Assembly (NCBI RefSeq): GCF_001571005.1
Contig: NZ_BCST01000010.1
Location: 1-64,000 of the forward strand
Origin: Herbiconiux solani NBRC 106740
GTDB lineage: Bacteria; Actinomycetota; Actinomycetes; Actinomycetales; Microbacteriaceae
Direction of reading: 5' to 3'
Length of the DNA: 64,000 bases
Every line of letters begins with the position of its first letter. Position 1 is the stretch's first letter. The position numbers were made by a program, and so were the translations under genes. A model generated the notes under the pieces. The model searched no databases, was not told the DNA's origin, and worked only from the letters and a program-made list of their open reading frames with translations. Positions 32,287-40,357 of this stretch are shown piece after piece.

Positions 32287-33309
32287 TCAGCGCGGCGGCG
32301 TGCTGTCGCGCAGGATGACCTCGGCTGCGACCGAGCCGCCCGGCGCATCCGCCTCGGTGAGCGCGGTCTCGAGCGCCACCCGGCCGAGGAGGTGCAGCGG
32401 CAGCCGCACGGTGCTGAGCGACGGACTCACGTCCTGCAGCATCGTGATGTCGTCGAAGCCCGCGACCCCGATGTCGGCGCCGGGCCGGAGGCCCCGCGAC
32501 CGGATGGCCGCCATCGCGCCGACCGCCATCATGTCGGTGACCGCGAAGACGCACTCGGGGCGGGCGCCCGCATCCAGCAGCTCGGCCATGGCCGCGTATC
32601 CGCCGTCGCGCGTGAACTCCCCGTACCGCACGCCGCCTTCGGGCGGAGCCACCCCGGCGTCGGCGAGCCCGGCGAGGAATCCGGTCGCCCGGCGGTGCGG
32701 GGTGTCGAGGTCGGGTGCCCCGCCGAGCACGGCGAACGAGGAGTAGCCGATCCCGGCCAGTGCGACCGCGAGTGCCCGAGCGCTGGCGGCGTTGTCGACC
32801 GCGACGGTTCCGGATGGGCGGCCCTCGACGTCGGCGACGATCGCGGTGCCCCCTCCGGCCGAGCGGTAGGCGGCGAGGTCGGCGGCGACCCCGTCGTCGT
32901 CGAGCCCTTCCCGAGGACGGCTGTTGGCCAGCACGATGGCGCGTGGGCGCTGGGAGCGCAGCAGGCCGACGATCTCCCGTTCGCTCCGGCCGCTGGCTGA
33001 GATGGCCGACATGGTCACGACCAGGCCCCGCTCGGCGGCCGCGGCGATCACGCCCGAGGCGATGCCGGCGAAGTACGGGTCGGCGATGTCGCCGAGCACG
33101 AGGCCGACGCCGGCGCTGAGGCCTCTCGCCATCTCCTGGGCCCGCGCATCCACGACGTAGCCCAGCCGGTCGGCGGCGGCGCGCACCTGGGTGACGAGCT
33201 CGGGAGTGACCGTGCGCTCGCTGCCGTTGAGGGCGCGAGAGGCGGTGGCGAGCGAGACCCCGGCCGCGGCGGCGACGTCGCTCAGAGTGACCCGGGAGGG
33301 CGTCTTCAC
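32287..33309 (-). CDS. LacI-family transcriptional regulator
   Basis: A 340-residue repressor. The helix-turn-helix is VTLSDVAAAAGVSLATASRAL (residues 7 on; recognition helix within SLATASR), with the hinge helix AQEMARGLSAG. The ligand domain follows (VGLVLGDIADPYFAGIASGV, FAVTDMMAVGAMAAIRSRGL, IGVAGFDDITML). GTG at 33309 has GGAGG six bases upstream. It converges on the glycerate kinase gene. The palindromes at 27697-27710 and 9230-9243 are the natural candidate operators, so it may control both the glycerate-forming operon and the transporter-GMC operon. Confidence 0.92.
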   Translation of the reverse strand: MKTPSRVTLSDVAAAAGVSLATASRALNGSERTVTPELVTQVRAAADRLGYVVDARAQEMARGLSAGVGLVLGDIADPYFAGIASGVIAAAAERGLVVTMSAISASGRSEREIVGLLRSQRPRAIVLANSRPREGLDDDGVAADLAAYRSAGGGTAIVADVEGRPSGTVAVDNAASARALAVALAGIGYSSFAVLGGAPDLDTPHRRATGFLAGLADAGVAPPEGGVRYGEFTRDGGYAAMAELLDAGARPECVFAVTDMMAVGAMAAIRSRGLRPGADIGVAGFDDITMLQDVSPSLSTVRLPLHLLGRVALETALTEADAPGGSVAAEVILRDSTPPR

Positions 33310-33398
33310 CGGCCACCTCCGCTCCTCGACCACCGCAGCCAGGCTAGCCCATGCCCCGCTCCCGGGCGGGTCGCCGAGAGACCGGGGCTGGGCCGTGA

Positions 33399-33444
33399 GG
33401 TGCCCCCGCCCCACCCGTCCGTACCGGGGCGGGGCGGGGGCACC
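33399..33444. terminator. GC-rich hairpin terminator
   Basis: A perfect 14-bp stem (GGTGCCCCCGCCCC at 33399-33412, GGGGCGGGGGCACC at 33431-33444) just past the stop of the PAP2-type gene. Confidence 0.75.
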
Positions 33445-33450
33445 CGTGAC

Positions 33451-35094
33451 TCAGCGGATCGCGCGACGGCGTGCCCCGGCCCGGCCGGCCGCCAGCAGCA
33501 GCACTCCGCCCGAGATCAGCGTGCCGAGACCCCACGGGGCGACGTCGCCGGGCGAAGCGCCCGTCGCCGCCAGTGCGGGCGCGGCCGCCGGCACCGGGGC
33601 CGGAGCCGGCGCGGGAGCAGGCGCAGGAGTCGGAGCGGGCGCCGGTGCCGCGAGCACGGTGGCGTCGCCGCCCACTGCCAGCACGGTCGCCGAGCCGTCG
33701 GCGCCGAGCTGCACGGTCGCGCTCATCGCCGCGGCCAGGTCGAGCCGCTGCCACGAGCCCTCGCCCGAGGCCGAGCGGTCCAGCGGGTAGCCGGAGTCGA
33801 TCTGGGTCTGGGCGAGCACCGCGGTGCGCTGGGCGTCGGTGAGGGTGGGGAAGGTGGTCAGCAGCAGGTTCTCCGCCCCGGCCGGTACCGCGGGCGCGAG
33901 GCCCGGGGTGCCCACCTGCGGGAACGCGTAGGTCAACCGCTCGTCGTAGACCGCGACCGCTGAGGCCCGGTCGGTCACGACCTGCGCGGTTCCGCCCGGC
34001 ATGGCCGCTCCGCCGTAAGGGTCGGCCTGGTAGGGCGTGCCCGCGGCGATGCAGACGACCAGGGTCGCCCCGCACTGCTGCTCGAGGTAGCCGGTCAGCT
34101 CGCTGCGGGCGGGCTCGAGCACCTCGGTGCGGTACTGCGCGTCCGACCACCGGGCGGCGAGGGCCGCCTCGCCGTTGATCCGCCCTCCGACGATGTCGAG
34201 CGGCGAGTGCACGCCGATCACCAGCCGGTTGTTGCCGTTCTCCGATGCGCGGGACAAGATCTCCGGCGCGAGCTCCGGCAGCAGGGTCGCCAGCGTGATC
34301 CCGGCCTGGTAGGCCGTTGTGGTGTGGCCGCTCGGGAAGGCGCCGGCCGTGCAGATACCGGCATCGGCGTACCCGCCGCTCAGCGCGACGTCGTTCGGGG
34401 AGTAGGCGTGTGTGGTGTCCACGACATCCGGGATCCGGACGATCTCGAGCGTGCCCACGGCATCGGCGTACGGCTTGCCGATCCGGTTGGCCTGCAGCGG
34501 GGAGGCGTTGGTCACGGCCGGGTCGCACTCGGGGTCGTCGCCCGGGATCGGCGCGGCGTCCGCGTCACTGGAGATGTAGGGCCGGGGATAGCTGTAGGCC
34601 TGTTTGGCCGGATCGGGGCTGACGTAGGCGCCGCTCGTACCGTCCTCGCTGTTGATCAGCGCATCCATCAGCGGCAGGGAGCCGTTCTGGCGGCCCTCGG
34701 AGTAAAGGGGCCCGAGCACCGAGCCGAGGCCGGTGGCGATCGTCACGGACTGGTCGTAGGTCAGGCCGTCCTGCTGGTACTCCGAGTCCTGCAGTGCCTT
34801 GAACTGCTGCTCCGGGGTGGCGTTGTTGTTGATCCAGGTGACGAGCTCGTCGTTCCGGGCCAGCACGGCCGGGTCGACCACGGTGCCGTGAAGGTCCTTC
34901 AGGCCGTCGGACTGCCAGAAGTCGCTGAACCCGCTGAGCAGCGGCACGAGATCGGGTGGCGTCGAGTCGCTCGGGTAGGGAGCGGCCGCGGAGGCGGCGG
35001 TGGGGACGGACAGGGCCGTGACGGTGGCCGCGACGACCGCGACCAGGGTGATGCGCCGGAGCCGGCGGGTGTTCGACTGCACTTTCGACTGCAC
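33451..35094 (-). CDS. Secreted PAP2/vanadium haloperoxidase-type phosphatase with LAxTG anchor
   Basis: A 547-residue exported enzyme of the PAP2 acid phosphatase/vanadate haloperoxidase superfamily. The three motifs are present: KQAYSYPRPY (K-x6-RP), FPSGHTTTAY (PSGH) and SRASENGNNRLVIGVHSPLD (SR-x-H). It has a signal peptide to ASAAAP, a Pro/Ala repeat spacer (APAPAPTPAPAPAPAPAP) and a C-terminal sorting signal LAATG, hydrophobic helix, RRRAIR. Its start region is duplicated: GTGCAGTCGAA occurs twice, giving GTG starts at 35094 and 35079; the first has GAGG seven bases upstream. Phosphomonoesterase activity at the cell surface is likely, haloperoxidase activity possible. Confidence 0.88.
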   Translation of the reverse strand: MQSKVQSNTRRLRRITLVAVVAATVTALSVPTAASAAAPYPSDSTPPDLVPLLSGFSDFWQSDGLKDLHGTVVDPAVLARNDELVTWINNNATPEQQFKALQDSEYQQDGLTYDQSVTIATGLGSVLGPLYSEGRQNGSLPLMDALINSEDGTSGAYVSPDPAKQAYSYPRPYISSDADAAPIPGDDPECDPAVTNASPLQANRIGKPYADAVGTLEIVRIPDVVDTTHAYSPNDVALSGGYADAGICTAGAFPSGHTTTAYQAGITLATLLPELAPEILSRASENGNNRLVIGVHSPLDIVGGRINGEAALAARWSDAQYRTEVLEPARSELTGYLEQQCGATLVVCIAAGTPYQADPYGGAAMPGGTAQVVTDRASAVAVYDERLTYAFPQVGTPGLAPAVPAGAENLLLTTFPTLTDAQRTAVLAQTQIDSGYPLDRSASGEGSWQRLDLAAAMSATVQLGADGSATVLAVGGDATVLAAPAPAPTPAPAPAPAPAPVPAAAPALAATGASPGDVAPWGLGTLISGGVLLLAAGRAGARRRAIR

Positions 35095-35257
35095 TGCAGA
35101 CCTCGCAAGACGGTTCGATCGGGTCGTCGTGAGGGGTACCCGGCGTCGGTGCCGGCTCCGTCTCATTATCCCGCCGCATCCGGATCCCGCACCCCCGGTG
35201 CCGTGCCGGCCCGGCCGGACTAGCATCGGCCGCAACGATTCACAGAGGAGTGGACCC

Positions 35258-35380
35258 ATGACCGATCACCCGTACTTCGCCCTCGAGCTGCTCTACCTGG
35301 GTCTGCTCGGGCTCGCCTCGGTGGGGATCGTCTGGGTGTCGGCGATCGTCATCCTGCGCCTGTTCCGCGGCCAGCGCTGA
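35258..35380 (+). CDS. 40-residue single-helix membrane protein
   Basis: ATG at 35258 with AGAGGAG seven bases upstream encodes MTDHPYFALELLYLGLLGLA followed by SVGIVWVSAIVILRLFRGQR. It is one transmembrane helix with a short acidic N-terminus and a basic C-terminus, oriented with the tail in the cytosol by the positive-inside rule. Divergent from the PAP2-type gene with about 160 bases between. The strong ribosome site supports a real gene. No family or function is known to me. Confidence 0.65.
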   Translation: MTDHPYFALELLYLGLLGLASVGIVWVSAIVILRLFRGQR

Positions 35381-35623
35381 GCCGCTCCGCGCCGCGCGGT
35401 CACCGCGCAGGCACCTCGTAGTCACCTTGCAGGCAGCTCGCAGCCCTCTCCGGGTGGTCCGGCCCGACGGCCGACCTGATCAGAGAATCGTCCACATCCT
35501 CAGTTCGATAGTCCTCCGCGGGTTCCGCGCGGCACCGTAGCTTGGGGGGAGCGCTCACGTCCATCGGCGAGCGGGCATCCCCTCCGGCACCCCCGCCGGC
35601 AATCAATGAAGATAGGAACGCGG

Positions 35624-36670
35624 ATGAAGATCAACACAGCACGCAGCCCGTGGAAGCGGGCCGCCGCGGCGGGTGTCGCGGCCGTCGCTCTCCTGGCGCT
35701 CAGCGCCTGCACCTCGGGCATGGAGACCGGGGGAGGCGCCGCCTCCGGCGCCCCGGCCGGCCCCAAGGACGGAGCGCTCACCATCGCCCTCCTGCAGAAG
35801 CAGGGCGACCAGCAGTACTTCATCGACGAGGCCGACGGAGCCAAGGAGGCGGCCGAGGCCGCCGGCGACGTCACCATCAACGTCGTCGACCTGGGCACCG
35901 ACTCGAACAAGGCGATCTCCGAGGTCGAGGCCGCGATCGCGCAGCAGGTCGACGGCATCATCATCGTCGTGCCCGACCAGCAGATCGGCCCGCAGGTGAT
36001 CCAGCTCGCCAACGACGCCGGCATCCCGATCATGGCCGCCGACGACACGATCCAGGACAGCACCGGCCAGGCCGCGCCGTTCTCCGGATTCGACGGAACC
36101 TCCATGGGCGAGAAGGTCGGCGCCGAAGCGGCCCGCCTCTACCAGGCCGCCGGCTGGAGCCCCGCCGACACCCGCATCCTCTCCGCCTACAAGGAGGACC
36201 TCTCGGTCTGCCAGCAGCGGGTCGACGGCGCGAAGAGCGCCTTCACCCAGGCCGTCCCCGGCGGCCCCGAGATCATCAACGTGGGCACCGACAACTCGGC
36301 GACGGATGCGCAGGACAAGGCGGGCGCCATCATCACGGCGAACGCGGGCGTCAAGCACTGGGTCGTCTGGGGCTGCAACGACGAGAACGAGACCGGCGTC
36401 GTCACGGCGCTGCAGAACTCCGGCGTCTCCGCCTCCGACATCGTGGGTGTGGGCCTCGGCGCGTACCTGACCTGCAAGGACTGGAAGGCCGGCCAGGACA
36501 CGGGCAACAAGGCCGCCCTGTTCATCTCGGGCATCGAGGTCGGCAAGGCCGCGGTCGGCTCGATGATCGACCTGCTGCGTAACGGCACCGCCCTTCCGCC
36601 CCAGTCGATCGCGAATACCGAGATCGTGGATTCGTCCAACTGGGAGTCCGAAGGCGTCGTCTGCACCTAG
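35624..36670 (+). CDS. Sugar-binding lipoprotein (CUT2; arabinose/galactose-binding type)
   Basis: A 348-residue receptor. ATG at 35624 has AGGA seven bases upstream; the ATG at 35606 has none. Signal peptide ends in LALSAC with Gly/Ala linker. The body is of the AraF/ChvE style: LTIALLQKQGDQQYFIDEAD, IIIVVPDQQIGPQVI, GIPIMAADDTIQDS, HWVVWGCNDENETGV, and DIVGVGLGAYLTCKDW. It is followed by the ATPase and permease of the same importer. In view of the galactose genes downstream, galactose or arabinose are likely ligands. Confidence 0.92.
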   Translation: MKINTARSPWKRAAAAGVAAVALLALSACTSGMETGGGAASGAPAGPKDGALTIALLQKQGDQQYFIDEADGAKEAAEAAGDVTINVVDLGTDSNKAISEVEAAIAQQVDGIIIVVPDQQIGPQVIQLANDAGIPIMAADDTIQDSTGQAAPFSGFDGTSMGEKVGAEAARLYQAAGWSPADTRILSAYKEDLSVCQQRVDGAKSAFTQAVPGGPEIINVGTDNSATDAQDKAGAIITANAGVKHWVVWGCNDENETGVVTALQNSGVSASDIVGVGLGAYLTCKDWKAGQDTGNKAALFISGIEVGKAAVGSMIDLLRNGTALPPQSIANTEIVDSSNWESEGVVCT

Positions 36671-36679
36671 GCACTGAGG

Positions 36680-36716
36680 GCGGGGGCGGCCGTTCCCCGA
36701 GAACAGCCGCCCCCGC
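36680..36716 (+). terminator. Strong stem-loop after the binding-protein gene
   Basis: GCGGGGGCGGC (36680-36690) pairs with GCCGCCCCCGC (36706-36716), and the loop holds a second stem GTTC/GAAC. Inside an operon, it probably sets a higher receptor-to-transporter ratio. Confidence 0.75.
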
Positions 36717-36741
36717 TCCCACGCCCCGATCGGCCTTGCGC

Positions 36742-36791
36742 CGATCACCCGATCACGACCGCGATCACCCGATCACGACCACGATCACCCT
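36742..36791. repeat. 20-bp tandem repeat rich in GATC
   Basis: The unit CGATCACCCGATCACGACCG occurs at 36742-36761, again at 36762-36781 with one change, and as a half copy at 36782-36791. It lies in the 150-base gap between receptor and ATPase genes, ending 29 bases before the ATPase start. Confidence 0.85.
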
Positions 36792-36820
36792 CTCGACCCC
36801 GATCACGACGAGGACAGGCA

Positions 36821-38338
36821 ATGTCGCAGGACCCTCAGCACCCCACCGATCCGATCGCGCTCCGCGCCACCGGCATCACCAAGAACTTCGGCCCCGTCCG
36901 CGCCCTCAAGGGCGTCGAGCTCGAGCTGCGCGCCGGCGAGGTGACCGCGCTGATGGGCGAGAACGGCGCCGGCAAGTCCACCCTCCTCAAGATCCTCAAC
37001 GGCGACTACCGTCCCGACGACGGCGAGCTGATCATCGACGGCCGGCCCGTGGTCTTCACCGACCCGGCCGACGCCCGTGCCGCGGGCCTCCGGGTCATCG
37101 CCCAGGAGCCGGAGATCATCGCGGCCGTCTCGGTGGCCGAGAACATCTTCGTCGGCAACCTCGGCACCGTCGGCTTCAACCGCCGGGCCCTCCTCCGCCG
37201 CACCCGGGAGGAGCTGAAGCGCTGGGGCTTCGACCGCGTGATCCGCGCCGAGGCGCTCGGCTCCTCGCTCTCCCCGGCCCAGCGCCAGATCGTCGAGATC
37301 ATGCGCGCGGTCGTCAGCCGGCCCCGGATCATCTGCTTCGACGAGCCGACCTCCTCGCTCGGCGACGACGAGGTGGGCCTGCTGTTCGCCCTCATCCGCC
37401 AGCTGCAGACCGAGGGCATCGCCATCGCCTACGTCTCGCACCGGATGGCCGAGATCTTCCGGCTCGCCGACCGCATCACCGTGCTCAGGGACGGCGCCTT
37501 CGTCGGCACGAAGCGGGTCGACGAGACCAGCCACGAAGAGCTGGTGCGGATGATGGTGGGCCGCGACCTGAGCCAGTTCTTCCACCGCGACCCGGCTCCG
37601 CTCGGCGACACCGTGCTCGAGCTCCGCGGGGTCGGCAACCAGTTCGTCGACGGCATCGACCTCACGGTGCGTGCCGGCGAGGTGGTCGGCATCGCGGGTC
37701 TCGTGGGCGCCGGCCGCAGCGAGCTGATGAAGACCATCGCGGGCGACTACACGGTCACCTCGGGCGAGATCGTGATCTCGGGGCAGGCCCGCCGCATCCG
37801 TCAACCGGCCGACAGCATCCGCGCCGGCATCGGCTTCGCGCCCGAGGAGCGGAAGGCCGAGGCCCTCCTCCTCCAGCGCTCGGTGCGCGACAACGCCGCG
37901 CTCGTCGTGCTGAAGTCGGTCTCGCGCTGGATCTTCGTCGACAACCGGGCCGAGCGGGCGCTCGCGCAGGAATATGTCACGCGCTTGCGCATCCGCACCC
38001 CGTCGACCGAACAGCTCGTCGGCAACCTCTCCGGCGGCAACCAGCAGAAGGTCGTGCTGGCCCGCTGGCTCGCGACCAAACCGAAACTCCTCCTGCTGGA
38101 CGAGCCCACCCGCGGCATCGACGTCGGAGCCAAGTCGGAGATCTACGCGATCATCGACGAACTCGCCCACCAGGGCGTGGCGGTCGTCGTCGTCTCCAGC
38201 GAACTGCCCGAGGTGCTCGGCGTCTCGGACCGCATCTACGTCATGGCGGGCGGCCGCATCGCGGGCGAACTGCCGCGGGCGGATGCCACAGAAGAACGAA
38301 TCCTGGCCCTCGCGATGGACGACGAGGTCCTCGCATGA
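36821..38338 (+). CDS. Sugar ABC transporter ATPase (CUT2, AraG/MglA type)
   Basis: A 505-residue double ATPase. Domain 1: Walker A GENGAGKST (46-54), signature LSPAQRQIVEIMR, Walker B IICFDEPTSS, switch YVSHRMAEI. Domain 2: GLVGAGRSELMK, LSGGNQQKVVLARW and LLLLDEPTRGIDVG. No unusual insertion. ATG at 36821 follows GAGGACAGGC. The permease overlaps its stop. Confidence 0.95.
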   Translation: MSQDPQHPTDPIALRATGITKNFGPVRALKGVELELRAGEVTALMGENGAGKSTLLKILNGDYRPDDGELIIDGRPVVFTDPADARAAGLRVIAQEPEIIAAVSVAENIFVGNLGTVGFNRRALLRRTREELKRWGFDRVIRAEALGSSLSPAQRQIVEIMRAVVSRPRIICFDEPTSSLGDDEVGLLFALIRQLQTEGIAIAYVSHRMAEIFRLADRITVLRDGAFVGTKRVDETSHEELVRMMVGRDLSQFFHRDPAPLGDTVLELRGVGNQFVDGIDLTVRAGEVVGIAGLVGAGRSELMKTIAGDYTVTSGEIVISGQARRIRQPADSIRAGIGFAPEERKAEALLLQRSVRDNAALVVLKSVSRWIFVDNRAERALAQEYVTRLRIRTPSTEQLVGNLSGGNQQKVVLARWLATKPKLLLLDEPTRGIDVGAKSEIYAIIDELAHQGVAVVVVSSELPEVLGVSDRIYVMAGGRIAGELPRADATEERILALAMDDEVLA

Positions 38339-39426
38339 GCTCCACCACCCGAAAGGACATCCCCGTGACCACGACCGGAACCGCCGCGAGCACCTCGCCG
38401 GCCGCATCCTCGGCGACCCCGCCCCAGGGCGAGCAGGAGCACGACCGCGTGTCGCCGTTCAAGCGGGTCGTCTCCGCGATCGGCGTGCAGAACATCTCGC
38501 TCATCATCGCGATCGCCCTCGTGGTCGCGATCATCGGCATCCAGAACCCGCTGTTCTTCACCGTGCCGAACCTCAAGGTGATCGGCACGGCGATCGCGAT
38601 CGTCGGGCTGCTGGCCGTGGTGCAGACGATCGTGATCATCCTCGGCGCGCTCGACATCTCGGTCGGCTCGATCGCCGGACTCACCTCGGTGGCCTCGGCG
38701 ATGATCTTCACCGCCACCTCCTCGGCCGCCCTCGGCGTGCTCGGCGCGGTCGCGATCGGCGTGGCCTGTGGGCTCGTGAACGGCTGCATCATCGTCTTCG
38801 GCCGGGTCAACCCGGTGATCGCGACGCTCGCCACGCTCGCCGCCTTCAAGGGCATCGCTCAGCTGATCTCCGACGGCCGCGCCCAGGGCTACACCGGTGC
38901 CGACCCGTTCTTCGTCTTCCTCGCCCGCGGAACCCTGCTCGGCATCCCGACCCTGATCTGGGTGCTGATCGTGGTGGCGGTGCTCGCCCACGTGGTGCTG
39001 CGCTACACGACCATCGGCCGCAACATCTACGCGGTCGGCGGCAACAACATCGCCTCGCGCCTGGGTGGCATCAACATCAACCGCTACATCATCGGCGTCT
39101 ACATGGTCACGGGCGCGGTCGCCGCGATCGCCGGTGTGCTGATCACCGCCCGCACGGGATCCGGCCAGCCGATCTCGGGCTCCGAGGGCCTCGAGCTGCA
39201 GGCCATCACGGCCGCGGCCCTGGGCGGCGCGGCCCTCAAGGGCGGCAAGGGCGCGATCGCCGGAACCATCCTCGCGGTGATCCTGCTCGGCGTGCTGACC
39301 AACGGCATGACCCTGATCGGGGTGAACACCTTCTGGCAGAACGTCGCCCAGGGCACGCTGCTCGTGGTCGCGGTCGTCATCCAGCAGCTGCGGTCGGGCG
39401 AGCGCCGCATCGGCATCCCCGGCTAG
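38335..39426 (+). CDS. Sugar ABC transporter permease (CUT2)
   Basis: A 363-residue AraH/MglC-type permease with a 50-residue polar N-terminus and eight to ten helices from ISLIIAIALVVAIIGI. Signatures: ILGALDISVGSIAGL, RNIYAVGGNNIASRLGGINI and AAALGGAALKGGKG. ATGA overlap with the ATPase. Only one permease gene is present here, so the pore is a homodimer, unlike the system at 9.3 kb. Its stop lies three bases from that of the convergent AraC gene. Confidence 0.94.
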   Translation: MSSTTRKDIPVTTTGTAASTSPAASSATPPQGEQEHDRVSPFKRVVSAIGVQNISLIIAIALVVAIIGIQNPLFFTVPNLKVIGTAIAIVGLLAVVQTIVIILGALDISVGSIAGLTSVASAMIFTATSSAALGVLGAVAIGVACGLVNGCIIVFGRVNPVIATLATLAAFKGIAQLISDGRAQGYTGADPFFVFLARGTLLGIPTLIWVLIVVAVLAHVVLRYTTIGRNIYAVGGNNIASRLGGININRYIIGVYMVTGAVAAIAGVLITARTGSGQPISGSEGLELQAITAAALGGAALKGGKGAIAGTILAVILLGVLTNGMTLIGVNTFWQNVAQGTLLVVAVVIQQLRSGERRIGIPG

Positions 39427-39429
39427 CGG

Positions 39430-40320
39430 TCAGCCCTTGTGCTGCGAGCGGTAGGCCGAGGGGTTCACGCCGTGCAGACGGCGGAACTGGCGGGAGAAGT
39501 AGAGCGGATCCGCGTACCCCACCGCGGTCGCCACATCGCTGATCGGCAGCGACGTGGTGTCCAGCAGGGTGCGGGCGCGGCCCATCTTGAGCGACGTGTG
39601 GAAGGCCGCGGGCCCTCCGCCCGTGGCATTGCGGAAGAGAGCACTCAGATGAGACGGGGACATCCCCACGATGGCGGCGAGCTCGGTGACCTTGATGTTG
39701 CCCTCGACGCGGGCCTCGAGGTAGCGCATGGCGCGCTCGAGCGACGAACCGGAGGCGGGCAGGATGCTGTCGGCCGCCAGCCGGCTGAGCAGGTGCCAGG
39801 CGATGCCGGATGCCGCCAGCAGGTGGATCGGCGAGATCCGTCCCTCCAGCGCGGTGACGAGCTCGTCGAAGAGCGCGGCGACGCGGTCGATCGAGCGGAG
39901 CCGGGTCACCGGATGCTGGTCGCCGAGCACCGAGCCGATCAGCTCGCCGACATCGGCGCCGCGGACGTGCAGCCACCAGATCGTCCATGGGTCGTCGTCG
40001 TCGGCGGCGTAGTCGTGCGCAGTGCCCGGCGGGATGACCGCGCACGAGGACGCGGTGACCGGATGCACCTGACCGTCGACGGTCACGGTCCCGCTCCCCG
40101 ACACGCACAGGATCACGATCGTCTCGGCGGCGCCTTTGGCCCGCAGGCGGCGGTGGTGCTCGGCCGCCGGGAAGTAGCCGGCGTCGGTCACGAGCAGCTG
40201 ACGGGTGCCCGGCCGCTGGGCCGCGGCCTCGACCTGCGGGCGCGGAACCACGCACAGGCGCTGGTTCGGGAACCCGTCCTTCCGATAGTGCGGGGTGGAC
40301 TCCGTCGTCGTTTCGTACAT
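39430..40320 (-). CDS. AraC-family transcriptional regulator
   Basis: A 296-residue regulator. The N-terminal cupin-like ligand domain includes TIVILCVSGSGTVTVDGQVH and SCAVIPPGTAHDYAAD. The C-terminal pair of helix-turn-helices is IKVTELAAIVGMSPSHLSAL and ISDVATAVGYADPLYFSRQF, ending HGVNPSAYRSQH. This architecture fits arabinose- or galactose-responsive activators. It faces the DUF5107 gene across only 37 bases and converges on the transporter, so it probably activates one or both in response to the imported sugar. Confidence 0.92.
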   Translation of the reverse strand: MYETTTESTPHYRKDGFPNQRLCVVPRPQVEAAAQRPGTRQLLVTDAGYFPAAEHHRRLRAKGAAETIVILCVSGSGTVTVDGQVHPVTASSCAVIPPGTAHDYAADDDDPWTIWWLHVRGADVGELIGSVLGDQHPVTRLRSIDRVAALFDELVTALEGRISPIHLLAASGIAWHLLSRLAADSILPASGSSLERAMRYLEARVEGNIKVTELAAIVGMSPSHLSALFRNATGGGPAAFHTSLKMGRARTLLDTTSLPISDVATAVGYADPLYFSRQFRRLHGVNPSAYRSQHKG

Positions 40321-40357
40321 GCTCTCCCTCAGTCACACCCTACCGAACGGGGCCGAA

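Noticed and set aside
33592-33650. Short repeated units resembling a small CRISPR-like array
   Set aside because: They encode the Pro/Ala spacer of the PAP2-type surface protein; there are no spacers of regular length and no cas genes.
35394-35408. GCGCGGT-C-ACCGCGC palindrome after the 40-residue gene
   Set aside because: With a single-base centre it cannot fold as a terminator hairpin, and no copies or regulator link were seen; it could be chance in GC-rich DNA.
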